DNA from: Acinetobacter sp. NIPH 2100
GTDB lineage: Bacteria > Pseudomonadota > Gammaproteobacteria > Pseudomonadales > Moraxellaceae
Assembly: GCF_000369805.1 (NCBI RefSeq)
Contig: NZ_KB850224.1
Location: 2,800,399-2,864,398, forward strand
DNA length: 64,000 nt
Reading direction: 5' to 3'
Part shown: piece after piece, positions 1 through 10,698 of the stretch
How the letters are laid out: every line of letters begins with the position of its first letter
How positions within the stretch are numbered: position 1 is the first letter of the stretch
Made by a program: the position numbers and the translations under genes
Notes under the pieces: generated by a model
Seen by the model: only the letters and a program-made list of their open reading frames with translations
Databases searched by the model: none
Told to the model about the DNA's origin: nothing

Positions 1-2640
1 GATGTTTAACTTATCACCCAACTTACGATGAACGTCCTTACCTGCATTGCCTGCAAAGTTCAGACCTTTGTTTTCCAGCTCGGTTTTGGTGTTGTTGATC
101 GTGTTATTTAACTCGGTCTTGGTATCTGTGATCTGCGTCGTTAACTGATCTTTAGTGTCATTTAACTTGTTGTTGGTATCCGTAATTTGGTTACCTAAGT
201 CTTTTTTCGCATCATCCAACTTGTTGTTGGTATCGGTGATTTGGTTACCTAAATCAGTTTTCGTAGCATCAATTTTTTGATCTAAATTGTTAATATTTTG
301 TGTGTTTTGATTTACACGAGTATCAACGTTCTTCAACTGACGTACGGTAACTGCATCAGAATCAGCTGAACCATCTTCGACATTGGTAATACGACGTTCT
401 TTACCAGCAGAACCAACAGAAATCACACCATTTGACATCGAAGCATCGCGATTTGTCAGGAATGAACTTCCTGTTGCTTCAGTTGCAATAGCATCTTGGC
501 CCAATGCAACACTATTTTCAGCTTCAACTCGGCTGCGTGCACCTAATGCAACACCACCAACTACCATTGATTGTGCACCTTGACCAACTGCTACCGCATT
601 TTCCTGATCTGCAATTGCACCACCACCAATTGCGGCAGAGTTCTTACCTGTTGCTTTTGCTCCACCGCCGACAGCAGCAGCATTTTCATTGCTTGCCTCA
701 GCACCTTTACCAATTGCAGCAGCACTATCACCCGTTGCTTTCGCACCACTACCAACAGCAGCTGCACCATGACCTGTGGCTGATGCACCTTCACCTAGTT
801 TATTACCAGAACCAATTGCAGTTGAATTTGTACCAGAAGCAACTGAGTTAATACCCATCGCAGACGCGCCATCCCCCGTTGCTTGAGAGACAGCACCAAA
901 TGCTGCAGCACCTTTACCAGAGGCATTCGACATGACACCAAAAGCCGATGACGCATCGCCTGTTGCTTTAGATGTCATACCAAATGCTGATGCAAATGCA
1001 CCTGTACCCACAGCCTGAACACCGACCGCTGTTGAACCATGATTGGTTTCTGTTGTTGGATAACGGCCAGATTTAAGTACGCCACCCGTAATTTCAGTAT
1101 AGGTTTTACTTAGCTCAGCATCTTGAGCAATTTTATCAACGTCATCTCCACCAATCGCAACAGATGAGTTACCACGCGCAACCACATCGGCACCAATCGC
1201 AATGGATTGATCACCTACAGCCTTTGTCTGATCACCAATTGCAATCGATTGATTGCTATAGCTTGTTGCTGTACCCGCAGCTCCCTTTGTTGAAGCATTA
1301 CGGCCAATCGCAACATCACCACTACCTACGGTTTCACTTGCATTACCTACAGAAACTGCACCAATCCCTGCACCTTTTGCTTGTGACCCAACTACAACGG
1401 CATCATAACCTGTCGCACTTGCGCTTACGCCTACAGCAATCGAATTACGACCTCTTGCACCGTCATTTTCATAGTTACCACCCTGTACCCCATTATCATT
1501 TACACTCACATAATGTGTACGAGCTGCTTTTAACTGACCTACAGTCGCAGCATCAGAATCTACTGCACCGTCTGCTACATTTTGAATACGGCGTTCAGCG
1601 CCAACATCACCTACAGATAAAACGCCTGTTGGTGCCGCTTGTTTGGTTAAAAAACTATTTTCTGTTGCTTGTGTTGCTTTTGAATCTTTACCAAGCGCAA
1701 TACTATTTTCAGCTTCCGAACGCGCACCTTTACCAATCGCAACACCACCTTCATAAGTGGTCTCTGCTTGGTCACCAATCACAACTGCATTGTCTTTTTT
1801 TGCTTTTGCACCTGTACCAATTGCAACCGATTTTGCACCTGTAGATTCAGAGAATGCACCAATCGCTAACGAGTTTTCTTGTGTTGCAACTGCACCACCA
1901 CCAAATGCGATCGAATCTTTACCTGTCGCTTTCGTTGCCATTTTTGATTGATATTCAGCACCTGCCTGGCCCGCAACTGAACCAGCATTTTCGATATCAG
2001 GCGAACCAATTGCAATTGCGCGATAGCCTTCTGCTGTTGCAGAATGACCAATTGCTAAAGACCCTTTGCCTGTTGCTGCTGCAACATTACCAAGTGCTTG
2101 TGCATAATCTGCTGTTGCTGCTGATTGACGACCAATGGCTAAAGATGTATTCCCCGTTGAAAGTGCAGCCGTACCAATTGCAACAGCAGCAATACCTTTC
2201 GTCGTTGCATAAGAACCAATTGCAGTACCAAAATTCTGTTCAACCGTTGAACCTGTACCAACGCTGACTGAACCCCCTTGTTTCATCGCACCAGCAAATG
2301 CACCCGTTGAATTATTATGGGGGTTTTGACGATTTGCGATATTTGAATTACCACTTCCCTGAGTTTGTGCGCCACATCCAATTGCAATATCTCTGTTACC
2401 AGAAGTGCTTGCAGCCCCTTCAGCACATCGATTTCCAGATATAGAGGTTCCAGAACCTGTACCACCCTCAATATTCGTTGCCGCAAATGCAGCAGGAGAA
2501 AAACTAATTGCCCCAGCTAAAATAGCAGCTGACAGATTGAGAACATTAGATTTAGTTTTTGTTTTACTTTTTGCAAGTTCAGACGTTGCAACCCATGCGC
2601 CAATTGATGCATTCCAAACCACTTTATAGACTTTATTCAT
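1..2640 (-). CDS. Trimeric autotransporter adhesin (YadA/Ata-like), C-terminus missing
   Basis: Open for 880 codons from the ATG at 2640 to the window edge, with no stop, so the membrane anchor lies outside. The N-terminus ([20 protein letters not shown]) is a classic ESPR extended signal peptide of type V secretion, with likely cleavage after AFA at residue 53. Residues about 110-340 and 400-740 are YadA-head repeats (AIG, SVAIG and ALG-type 14-residue units). Two neck-like motifs (RRIQNVADG near residue 350 and RRITNVEDG near 749) each end a head block. From about residue 765 a coiled-coil stalk starts, with an 18-residue repeat. Such proteins trimerise in the outer membrane and bind host matrix or mediate biofilm formation. 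Family assignment is firm; orthology to Ata of A. baumannii is not established here. Confidence 0.93.
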   Translation of the reverse strand, partial: MNKVYKVVWNASIGAWVATSELAKSKTKTKSNVLNLSAAILAGAISFSPAAFAATNIEGGTGSGTSISGNRCAEGAASTSGNRDIAIGCGAQTQGSGNSNIANRQNPHNNSTGAFAGAMKQGGSVSVGTGSTVEQNFGTAIGSYATTKGIAAVAIGTAALSTGNTSLAIGRQSAATADYAQALGNVAAATGKGSLAIGHSATAEGYRAIAIGSPDIENAGSVAGQAGAEYQSKMATKATGKDSIAFGGGAVATQENSLAIGAFSESTGAKSVAIGTGAKAKKDNAVVIGDQAETTYEGGVAIGKGARSEAENSIALGKDSKATQATENSFLTKQAAPTGVLSVGDVGAERRIQNVADGAVDSDAATVGQLKAARTHYVSVNDNGVQGGNYENDGARGRNSIAVGVSASATGYDAVVVGSQAKGAGIGAVSVGNASETVGSGDVAIGRNASTKGAAGTATSYSNQSIAIGDQTKAVGDQSIAIGADVVARGNSSVAIGGDDVDKIAQDAELSKTYTEITGGVLKSGRYPTTETNHGSTAVGVQAVGTGAFASAFGMTSKATGDASSAFGVMSNASGKGAAAFGAVSQATGDGASAMGINSVASGTNSTAIGSGNKLGEGASATGHGAAAVGSGAKATGDSAAAIGKGAEASNENAAAVGGGAKATGKNSAAIGGGAIADQENAVAVGQGAQSMVVGGVALGARSRVEAENSVALGQDAIATEATGSSFLTNRDASMSNGVISVGSAGKERRITNVEDGSADSDAVTVRQLKNVDTRVNQNTQNINNLDQKIDATKTDLGNQITDTNNKLDDAKKDLGNQITDTNNKLNDTKDQLTTQITDTKTELNNTINNTKTELENKGLNFAGNAGKDVHRKLGDKLNI

Positions 2641-3122
2641 AAAAATTCTCAGATCATTACAACAGTTATTGATGGTCTAAAAATGCCAATAAGCATTTTT
2701 AGTTTCGGTGCCGAAAAAGAGTCGCGGATGCTAATAAAATCGAGTAAATTGGTAAAGATTCAGTAAATATTATTATTAAAAATATGAGACATATTTCTCA
2801 TATTTACATTTAAATCACATAAACAAATATATGATTTAAATCACAAAAATATAAAATTGTTTTATTTTGTTTTGCTTTTGTTTTATTTTATAAAGAACAT
2901 GAAAAATAGAGTAATAGCTCCATAATAAATAATAAAATAATTTGCAATGCCTAAAATTCACATTAATTATTGGAATAAATTATTGAAATAACACTTATTA
3001 GAAAAAATACAAATAACACTATGAGTTTGAAATTTTACTTATAAATAACAGAATCTTTGATTTTAGAATTTATTGAATAAATCAAGTATGATTGCTTCCA
3101 TCAGGATTGGTTTTAAAACTTT
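2641..3122. other. AT-rich intergenic region upstream of the adhesin and MTHFS genes
   Basis: A 482-base stretch with no credible gene. It is extremely AT-rich and separates two divergent genes, so it must hold both promoters; I cannot place either with confidence. The only clear structure is the hairpin at 2677-2702 in the adhesin leader. I looked for 6S RNA, often found next to the MTHFS gene in gammaproteobacteria, and saw nothing resembling it. Confidence 0.6.
2677..2702 (-). promoter_or_regulatory. Hairpin in the 5' leader of the adhesin mRNA
   Basis: Perfect 10-bp inverted repeat (CTAAAAATGC / GCATTTTTAG) around a 6-base loop, 37 bases upstream of the adhesin ATG. The U-rich 3' arm makes it terminator-like on the minus strand. 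It could be an attenuator, an mRNA-stabilising stem or the end of a short upstream transcript. The structure is seen; the role is inferred. Confidence 0.4.
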
Positions 3123-3710
3123 ATGAGCCCTACCCTAAACTCATTAAGAAAACAACTTCGCTCAAAAAGAAGGCAACTCTCTGCTTTTGAGCAAAATAAA
3201 GCTGAACAACAAGTCTTAATACAACTTAATCACTCCCCTCGATTTAAAGCTGCACAAAAAGTTGGCCTCTATCTACACGCCTTTGGCGAAGTTCATACTC
3301 ACAAACTCATCAAGCTTTGTTTTCAACGAAAAAAACAGGTCTATTTACCTATGATCTGTAATATGAATCAGAATTTAGTCTGGGTCAGAGTAAGTGCAAG
3401 ACAATATTTAAATAAACGTTTTTCCCACCATCCACTCGGTATGAAAGAACCGATGGCCAGTCGAGGTCGGCATGTTTCACACTTAGATTTGCTCATCATG
3501 CCTTTATTGGCTTGTGATCATCAGGGAACACGAATCGGTATGGGAGGTGGCTATTATGATCGAACACTCGCGACTGCGACGCATTTCCCTTATCGTCTTG
3601 GTCTCGCACATAAATTTCAATATGTAGAGCACCTCTTATCAAAACAAAAATGGGATCAACCTCTGGATGGATTGCTTAGCCCTAAAAAATTCTATTATTT
3701 CAAACGGTAG
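3123..3710 (+). CDS. ygfA: 5-formyltetrahydrofolate cyclo-ligase (MTHFS)
   Basis: Encodes 195 aa, the usual length of the family. It converts 5-formyl-THF to 5,10-methenyl-THF with ATP, salvaging folate in the cytoplasm. The C-terminal signature GTRIGMGGGYYDRTLA is the phosphate/folate-binding motif, and the N-terminal K-QLRSKRRQLS segment is the conserved basic helix. It lies alone between the divergent adhesin and lon. The ribosome binding site before the ATG is weak. Confidence 0.9.
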   Translation: MSPTLNSLRKQLRSKRRQLSAFEQNKAEQQVLIQLNHSPRFKAAQKVGLYLHAFGEVHTHKLIKLCFQRKKQVYLPMICNMNQNLVWVRVSARQYLNKRFSHHPLGMKEPMASRGRHVSHLDLLIMPLLACDHQGTRIGMGGGYYDRTLATATHFPYRLGLAHKFQYVEHLLSKQKWDQPLDGLLSPKKFYYFKR

Positions 3711-3854
3711 CCCTCTGTTTTTCTTATTTCCGCAATGAATCTTGAGTAATTTAGTCTTTTTTTTATATTTTCTAATCAAAACCCCTTGTATTTTTTGAAA
3801 TGCACATCACTATAAAAAACATGGCAACACCGTTGTCACTCATTAGGAGTGCCC

Positions 3855-6284
3855 ATGTCTGAATATATTTTAAATAATGAAACTAGCTTAGAGCCACAGG
3901 TTCCAAGTGTATTACCACTCTTAGCATTACGTGATGTTGTGGTCTATCCACATATGCAAATCGCGCTATTTGTGGGTCGTGAAAAATCGATCAATGCAGT
4001 GGATGTGGCTCGTAACAGTGACAATTTAGTATTTGTAGTTGCGCAAAAAGATTCGCTCACAGAAGAAATTGATCACGATAATCTCTATCAATATGGAACT
4101 GTGGCTAAAATCGTACAAGTGGTGAATCATGAGAATGATGAAAACTGCATCAAAGTACTGATTGAAGGCCTGCATCGTTCAAAACTCGAACGCATTATTG
4201 ATGGCGAAGAATACTTAACAGCTGAGCATCATTTAAGCCCAATGACATTGCCTTTGGACCAAGAGACCCAAGAGACTCGCTTAAATGAATTACGTACCCT
4301 ATTCGCTCAATATGCAGAAGCGAAATTGCGTAATGCACGTGAACTCGTTGCAGCAGCAAATAAAATCGAAGACTTATTGCAATTGATGTTCTTCGTTGCA
4401 ACTCGTGTGCCTTTAAATATTGAAGTAAAACAAAAGTTTTTAGAGCACGACGAGTTTGAAGCTCACTTGCAAGAGTTAATGAGCTATTTGATGAATCAAT
4501 CTGCTGAACAGCAAATTGAGCAAACGCTGCATGACAGTGTAAAACGCCAAATGGAAAAGAACCAACGTGAATACTTTCTAAATGAAAAAATGAAAGTCAT
4601 TCAGCGTGAACTTTCCGATATGAATGGCGGTGCTGAAGATGACGTTGCTGAAATTGAAAAACGTCTTGCAGAAGCAGATTTACCTGAACACGTACGCAAA
4701 AAAGCTGAAGCTGAGTTTCGTAAACTTAAAGCAATGCAACCTGCTTCGAGTGAAGCTGCTGTTGTTCGCAACTATCTAGAAGTGATTTTAGATACGCCTT
4801 GGAATAAAGCGAGCAAAGTCAGCATTAACCTTGCTAAAGCACAGGAAATTCTAGATACCGATCATTACGGCTTAGATGATGTAAAAGATCGTATTGTTGA
4901 ATACTTGGCGGTCCAGTCTCGTGTTAAAAAACTCAAAGGTCCGATCCTCTGTTTGGTTGGCCCTCCGGGCGTGGGTAAAACCTCGCTTGGTGAATCTGTG
5001 GCAAAAGCAACAGGTCGAGAGTTTGTCCGCATGGCACTTGGTGGTGTACGTGATGAAGCTGAAATTCGTGGTCACCGTCGTACCTATATCGGTGCAATGC
5101 CAGGTAAAATCGTGCAATCGTTGACAAAAGTTGGTGTCAAGAACCCATTGTTCTTGCTCGACGAAATTGACAAGATGGCGCAAGACTACCGTGGCGATCC
5201 AGCTTCAGCATTGCTTGAAGTACTTGATCCATCACAAAACAGCAAGTTCAATGACCATTACTTAGATCTTGATCTTGACCTTTCAGAAGTCATGTTCATC
5301 TGTACAGCAAACAGTATGAATATCCCTGAAGCCTTGCTGGATCGTATGGAAGTGATTCGTCTTCCGGGTTATACCGAAGATGAGAAAGTGAATATTGCTG
5401 AACGTTACCTTGTTCCTAAAGCAATCAAGAACAATGGTCTACGTGCAAAAGAATTGACTGTTCACGAAGAAGCAATCCGTGACATCGTACAACGTTATAC
5501 ACGTGAAGCAGGTGTCCGTAGTTTAGAACGTGAAGTGTCTAAAATTGCCCGTAAAGTTGTGAAAGAAGCGGTCAGCAAAAAGTCGAAAAATTTACAGATT
5601 GATGTTACTTCTGCAAATCTTCCAGAATACTTAGGTCCACACAAGTTTGACTTTGGTATTGCCGAAGATGAAGCACAAGTAGGTCGTGTAAATGGCTTGG
5701 CTTGGACTTCTGTGGGTGGTGAATTACTCACCATTGAAGTTGCGGCAGTAAAAGGTAAAGGTAAATTCATTACGACGGGTTCACTCGGTGATGTCATGAA
5801 AGAATCAATTACCGCAGCAATGACTGTTGTACGTACCCGTGCTGATGAACTTGGTATTGAAGCTTCTCGTTTTGAAGAAACGGATGTGCATGTTCACTTA
5901 CCTGAAGGTGCAACACCAAAAGATGGTCCATCAGCGGGTCTGGCACTCACGACTGCACTTGTATCAGCATTTACTGGTATTGCGATTCGTCCAGACATTG
6001 CCATGACAGGTGAAACAAGTCTTGGTGGTCGTGCGATGCGTATTGGTGGCTTAAAAGAGAAACTTCTTGCAGCTCACCGTGGTGGAATTAAACTGGTTTT
6101 CATCCCACACGATAACGTTCGTGATTTGGCTGAGATCCCAGACAATGTAAAAGAAGGCTTAGAAATCAAAGCGGTGAAAAGCATTGATGACATCCTACCT
6201 TTAGCATTGACGGATACACCAAAGCCTTTGCCGAAAACACCGATTGTGAAACCAGTCGAAGATGCAAAGGCGGCACGTCACTAA
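3855..6284 (+). CDS. lon: ATP-dependent protease Lon
   Basis: Encodes 809 aa, full length for bacterial LonA. It degrades misfolded and regulatory proteins as a cytoplasmic hexamer. An N-terminal substrate-binding domain begins at VLPLLALRDVVVYPHM. It is followed by a AAA+ module with Walker A GPPGVGKT at residues 369-376, and the protease domain with the Ser-Lys dyad Ser693 (DGPSAG) and Lys736 (GGLKEK). A GTG two codons upstream (3849) is in frame, but AGGAG at 3845-3849 sits 5 bases before the ATG at 3855, which decides the start. The gene ends in its own terminator. Confidence 0.98.
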   Translation: MSEYILNNETSLEPQVPSVLPLLALRDVVVYPHMQIALFVGREKSINAVDVARNSDNLVFVVAQKDSLTEEIDHDNLYQYGTVAKIVQVVNHENDENCIKVLIEGLHRSKLERIIDGEEYLTAEHHLSPMTLPLDQETQETRLNELRTLFAQYAEAKLRNARELVAAANKIEDLLQLMFFVATRVPLNIEVKQKFLEHDEFEAHLQELMSYLMNQSAEQQIEQTLHDSVKRQMEKNQREYFLNEKMKVIQRELSDMNGGAEDDVAEIEKRLAEADLPEHVRKKAEAEFRKLKAMQPASSEAAVVRNYLEVILDTPWNKASKVSINLAKAQEILDTDHYGLDDVKDRIVEYLAVQSRVKKLKGPILCLVGPPGVGKTSLGESVAKATGREFVRMALGGVRDEAEIRGHRRTYIGAMPGKIVQSLTKVGVKNPLFLLDEIDKMAQDYRGDPASALLEVLDPSQNSKFNDHYLDLDLDLSEVMFICTANSMNIPEALLDRMEVIRLPGYTEDEKVNIAERYLVPKAIKNNGLRAKELTVHEEAIRDIVQRYTREAGVRSLEREVSKIARKVVKEAVSKKSKNLQIDVTSANLPEYLGPHKFDFGIAEDEAQVGRVNGLAWTSVGGELLTIEVAAVKGKGKFITTGSLGDVMKESITAAMTVVRTRADELGIEASRFEETDVHVHLPEGATPKDGPSAGLALTTALVSAFTGIAIRPDIAMTGETSLGGRAMRIGGLKEKLLAAHRGGIKLVFIPHDNVRDLAEIPDNVKEGLEIKAVKSIDDILPLALTDTPKPLPKTPIVKPVEDAKAARH

Positions 6285-6309
6285 TCTGCTAAATAGTTGA
6301 AAATAAAAA

Positions 6310-6332
6310 GAGAGCTTCGGCTCTCTTTTTTT
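6310..6332 (+). terminator. Rho-independent terminator of lon
   Basis: Stem GAGAGC / GCTCTC closed by a stable TTCG tetraloop, followed by seven T residues, 25 bases after the lon stop codon. Confidence 0.93.
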
Positions 6333-6346
6333 GTTACACAATATGG

Positions 6347-6376
6347 TTGAAAAATAACCAACATACGGCATAATAA
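6347..6376 (+). promoter_or_regulatory. Candidate promoter for a small RNA
   Basis: TTGAAA at 6347-6352 and a -10-like stretch CATAATAA at 6369-6376 (16-18 base spacing depending on the register chosen). It lies between the lon terminator and a second, independent terminator, so transcription from it would give a roughly 110-base RNA. Predicted from sequence only. Confidence 0.4.
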
Positions 6377-6381
6377 AATAG

Positions 6382-6494
6382 AGTCGATAAAAACAAAGGC
6401 TAAATTTGACTCATGAACTCATTTTAGCGCCATCCGAACTCCAGACGGATGGCACTTTGATCGCAGCTCATACGCGTTTTGAGCTGCGTTTTTT
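6382..6494 (+). ncRNA. Candidate small RNA between lon and rlmH
   Basis: After the lon terminator there is a promoter-like pair, then two consecutive perfect hairpins: GCCATCCG / CGGATGGC at 6429-6453, and CGCAGCTCA / TGAGCTGCG at 6462-6488 with a six-T tail at 6489-6494. No credible reading frame covers the region. A transcript with an internal stem and a terminator stem is the usual build of an Hfq-type sRNA. The 5' end is approximate. I do not recognise a known family. The alternative is simply a second terminator protecting rlmH. Confidence 0.45.
6462..6494 (+). terminator. Strong Rho-independent terminator upstream of rlmH
   Basis: Nine-bp perfect stem CGCAGCTCA / TGAGCTGCG with a 9-base loop, followed directly by TTTTTT. 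Confidence 0.88.
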
Positions 6495-6610
6495 ATGAGT
6501 ACTCTATCGCTGTTTTTTGTATTTTTTATGACAAGATAAACCGCACTTGCCTGCATGGAAGAGACAACAGCGTTTATAATATTGTTCATTTCCTCAATCG
6601 CACATGCCTT

Positions 6611-7090
6611 ATGAAAATCCGCATTCTCACCATTGGTCAAAAAATGCCTGCTTGGGTGTTGACTGGATTTGAAGATTATTTCAAACGTATTCAACCTTTT
6701 GTACAGACTCAGGTCGTTGAGCTTCCAATGGCAAAGCGCGGTAAAAATGACTCTGAAGCAGATATTTTGAAATATTGTCAAATCGAAGGTGAAAGCATTC
6801 TTAATGCACTCAAATCCAATGAAACCTTGATTGCTTTAGAAGTGGGTGGTCGTGAATTGAGTACCGAAAAACTTGCGGATACCATGAAGCAATGGATGCT
6901 TGAAGGCAATGATATTGCGATTGCAATTGGCGGTCCTGATGGACATTCCGATGCGGTTCGTAAAGCTGCTGCTTGGCATTGGTCACTTTCAAAATTGACT
7001 ATGCCTCACCCCATGGTGCGTATTTTGCTGATTGAGCAACTATATCGAGCCATGACAATTAATCATAACCACCCTTACCATCGGGCGTAA
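6611..7090 (+). CDS. rlmH: 23S rRNA (pseudouridine1915-N3) methyltransferase RlmH
   Basis: Encodes 159 aa from the ATG at 6611, matching the 155-residue E. coli protein; the longer in-frame extension upstream runs through the terminator and is not coding. It is a SPOUT methyltransferase that modifies pseudouridine 1915 in helix 69 of 23S rRNA. The trefoil-knot cofactor-binding part IAIGGPDGHS and the invariant C-terminal HPYHR are both present. Confidence 0.96.
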   Translation: MKIRILTIGQKMPAWVLTGFEDYFKRIQPFVQTQVVELPMAKRGKNDSEADILKYCQIEGESILNALKSNETLIALEVGGRELSTEKLADTMKQWMLEGNDIAIAIGGPDGHSDAVRKAAAWHWSLSKLTMPHPMVRILLIEQLYRAMTINHNHPYHRA

Positions 7091-7190
7091 AACTGTTCTG
7101 ATTTTAGAACAACATGTTGAAGTTTCAGGGCTGTCATTCTGATGCCAGTTTTGTCACGATAATGAGGTATTCCCTCTCAGGTGCTTATTT

Positions 7191-7964
7191 ATGGATCTCC
7201 AGACGTTACCCGGATTATTTATTTCCCATGGTTCACCCATGCTTGCCCTTAATCCTGAACAAGTGGGACCTGCACTTCATCGCTTGGGTAATAACCTGCC
7301 TAAACCTCAAGCCATTGTGGTGATGTCGGCACATTGGGAAAGCCAAGCCTTAGAGGTCAATACATCAACACGACCACAAACTTGGCATGACTTCCGTGGT
7401 TTTCCACCTGAACTGTATAACATCCACTACCCAGCCGCAGGTGCGCCAAAACTGGCAGAAGAAATTCTTACACGATTTGCCGAAGCAGAGATTGCTGCAC
7501 ATGCAAATAGTACACGCCCACGTGATCACGGTGTTTGGATGCCTCTATTGCATATGTATCCAGATGCAGACATCCCTGTGATTGAGATTTCATTGCCGAT
7601 CGATATGAATGCAGATGAGATCTACAAAATTGGACAAATTCTATCTCCATTACGTGAACAACAAATTCTGTTGATTGGTTCGGGCAGTATTACCCACAAC
7701 CTTGCAGAACTGTCATGGCAAGCAGATGCAGACGTACCAACATGGGCCAGCACCTTCCGCAATACCGTTGTGAGTAAACTTACGCATCAAGACTACGATG
7801 CTGTATTGGACTGGCCAACGCTTCCTTATATCAAGCGCAACCACCCTACTCTTGAACATCTTGCACCTTTATTTTTTGCTATGGGCACAGGCTTTCGCTT
7901 CAATATTGTACATAGCAGCTTCTCCATGGGTTCTCTCGGTATGGATATTTATCGTTTTGATTAA
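7191..7964 (+). CDS. ygiD: DODA/YgiD-type extradiol ring-cleavage dioxygenase
   Basis: Encodes 257 aa, usual for the LigB-superfamily class III dioxygenases of the YgiD/DODA group. Metal-ligand motifs are present in order: FISHGSPM near the N-terminus, SAHWES, DHGVWMPLLHMYP, and GSGSITHNL. Family members cleave L-DOPA-like catechols using Zn or Fe(II); the true substrate here is unknown. It stands alone between rlmH and the lipoprotein gene. A weak hairpin (GGCTTGC / GCAAGCC, 7996-8020) follows the stop but lacks a T tract. Confidence 0.88.
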   Translation: MDLQTLPGLFISHGSPMLALNPEQVGPALHRLGNNLPKPQAIVVMSAHWESQALEVNTSTRPQTWHDFRGFPPELYNIHYPAAGAPKLAEEILTRFAEAEIAAHANSTRPRDHGVWMPLLHMYPDADIPVIEISLPIDMNADEIYKIGQILSPLREQQILLIGSGSITHNLAELSWQADADVPTWASTFRNTVVSKLTHQDYDAVLDWPTLPYIKRNHPTLEHLAPLFFAMGTGFRFNIVHSSFSMGSLGMDIYRFD

Positions 7965-8154
7965 ATATCCAACTAAATCACATAAAAATAAAATGGGCTT
8001 GCTTAAAATAAAGGCAAGCCTATAAATCTGCTATATTTTCTTAAAATTTACAAATAGAAACATTTAACAAACTTAATTGCTAAAAGGATGACATGTTCTC
8101 TTTTTAAGAATACTTTAAGCTTATGACTGTTATTTATTTACTGTTGTTTTGAAT

Positions 8155-9261
8155 ATGAAAATCAAATATTTAGTTCTTGCATTACTTCCACTTTCTTTAA
8201 TGGCGTGCCAAACAGTGCAAAATGTGACTGATAATGTAATTTCTCAAATTAATACAACTGCTGCAAAAAACTTAACTGAATATAATTGGACTTACCAAGG
8301 TTCTAAAGCATCTAAACCTTTAGTTTTATCTTTTAACGCTGACCAAAAACTTGCAATCCAAACCGGTTGTAATAACCAAGGTGGTACTTGGAAAGTTGAA
8401 GGCAATAGCATTGTCACTTCACCACTTGTATCAACCATGATGGCTTGTGCTGATGATTTAATGCAACAAGAGCGTTTATCTTCTGATATTTTCAGCGAGA
8501 AAAAAGTACCATTTGAAGTTAGCACAGTAAATGGTCAAGCAATTTTGACTGTTACTGATGGCAAAGGTCAAAAGCATGTATTTACAGGTGCAAAAGTGGC
8601 TGATAGCAATGCATTAACCAACTACACATGGTCATATCAACCTGCTGATACTAAACGTCCAATCGTATTAAGCTTCTTGGCGAATGATCGTTTATCTGTA
8701 GACACAGGTTGTAACCGCTTAAATACTTCATGGAAAGTTGAAAATGGTTTGATCACTACGGGTGACGGTGCATCAACATTAATGGCTTGTGATCCTGCGC
8801 TAATGAAGCAAGAACAATTTGCTGGTGAGCTTTTACAAAAACGTAAAATCGCTTTTGAAGTAAATGCAAGCAACCCAGAACAACCGACTTTAGTCATCGC
8901 TGATGCCAAAGGTCAAAAATATACTTTCGTAGGTAAAATGACACCTGAAGCAAAATACCAGTCTGAAGGTAAAACTATTTTCTTGGAAATTTCACCAGAA
9001 ACTAAATCTTGCACAGGCGTTGCACCGCAAACTTGTATGCAAGTTCGTGAAATTAAATATGATGACAAAGGTTTAAAAACTTACGCAGATAAAAACTGGT
9101 CACTTTACTACGGTCAAATCGAAGGTTTTGAACACAATCCACAACAACGTGTGATCGTACGTGTTAAACGCTTTGACATTAAAAACCCTGCTGCTGACCA
9201 ATCAAGCATTGCAGACGTATTAGATATGGTTGTTGAACAAGAAATTGTGAAAAAACCATAA
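8155..9261 (+). CDS. Lipoprotein with two META domains and a DUF4377 domain
   Basis: Encodes 368 aa. The signal peptide ends in the lipobox LMAC with Cys18 as the lipidation site, so it is an envelope lipoprotein. Two homologous META (HslJ-like) domains follow, at about residues 40-135 and 145-245; both carry the TGCN and MAC cysteine motifs. A C-terminal DUF4377 domain spans about 260-350 (CTGVAPQTCMQVRE). An in-frame TTG at 8149 is possible, but the ATG gives the better signal peptide. There is no clear ribosome binding site. Function is unknown; HslJ in E. coli is linked to novobiocin tolerance and heat induction. Confidence 0.88.
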   Translation: MKIKYLVLALLPLSLMACQTVQNVTDNVISQINTTAAKNLTEYNWTYQGSKASKPLVLSFNADQKLAIQTGCNNQGGTWKVEGNSIVTSPLVSTMMACADDLMQQERLSSDIFSEKKVPFEVSTVNGQAILTVTDGKGQKHVFTGAKVADSNALTNYTWSYQPADTKRPIVLSFLANDRLSVDTGCNRLNTSWKVENGLITTGDGASTLMACDPALMKQEQFAGELLQKRKIAFEVNASNPEQPTLVIADAKGQKYTFVGKMTPEAKYQSEGKTIFLEISPETKSCTGVAPQTCMQVREIKYDDKGLKTYADKNWSLYYGQIEGFEHNPQQRVIVRVKRFDIKNPAADQSSIADVLDMVVEQEIVKKP

Positions 9262-9280
9262 TTTCATTATAGAAATAAAA

Positions 9281-9310
9281 AATCCGATGCTTTGTCATCG
9301 GATTTTTTTT
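9281..9310. terminator. Bidirectional terminator between the META lipoprotein gene and gdhA
   Basis: Stem AATCCGATG / CATCGGATT with T runs on both strands, placed between convergent genes. A second short inverted repeat (CCCTCTT / AAGAGGG, 9319-9337) lies nearer gdhA. Confidence 0.92.
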
Positions 9311-9351
9311 GCTAAGCCCCCTCTTGATTAAAGAGGGAGTTTTAGAGATTT

Positions 9352-10698
<1,347 letters not shown>

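Noticed and set aside
160..265. Short direct repeats that might be taken for a CRISPR array
   Set aside because: The 54-base period is in frame and encodes the 18-residue stalk repeat; there are no unique spacers.
504..2267. Several open frames of 115-226 residues antisense to the adhesin, rich in His, Leu and Gln
   Set aside because: Low-complexity translations of the repeated Ala/Gly/Ile codons on the other strand; no ribosome binding sites and no protein-like pattern.
2641..3122. Possible 6S RNA next to the MTHFS gene
   Set aside because: No long-hairpin GC-containing structure; the region is almost pure A/T.
3786..3816. Heat-shock (sigma-32) promoter for lon
   Set aside because: TTGTAT and TATAAA are present, but spacing (19) and sequence fit neither sigma-32 nor sigma-70 well.
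6479..6610. Upstream extension of rlmH (203-residue frame)
   Set aside because: Runs through a terminator and adds residues absent from RlmH; the ATG at 6611 fits family length.
8081..8140. Short frame with AAAGGA before an ATG upstream of the META lipoprotein, a possible leader peptide
   Set aside because: Only a few codons, no attenuator hairpin and no regulatory residue pattern.
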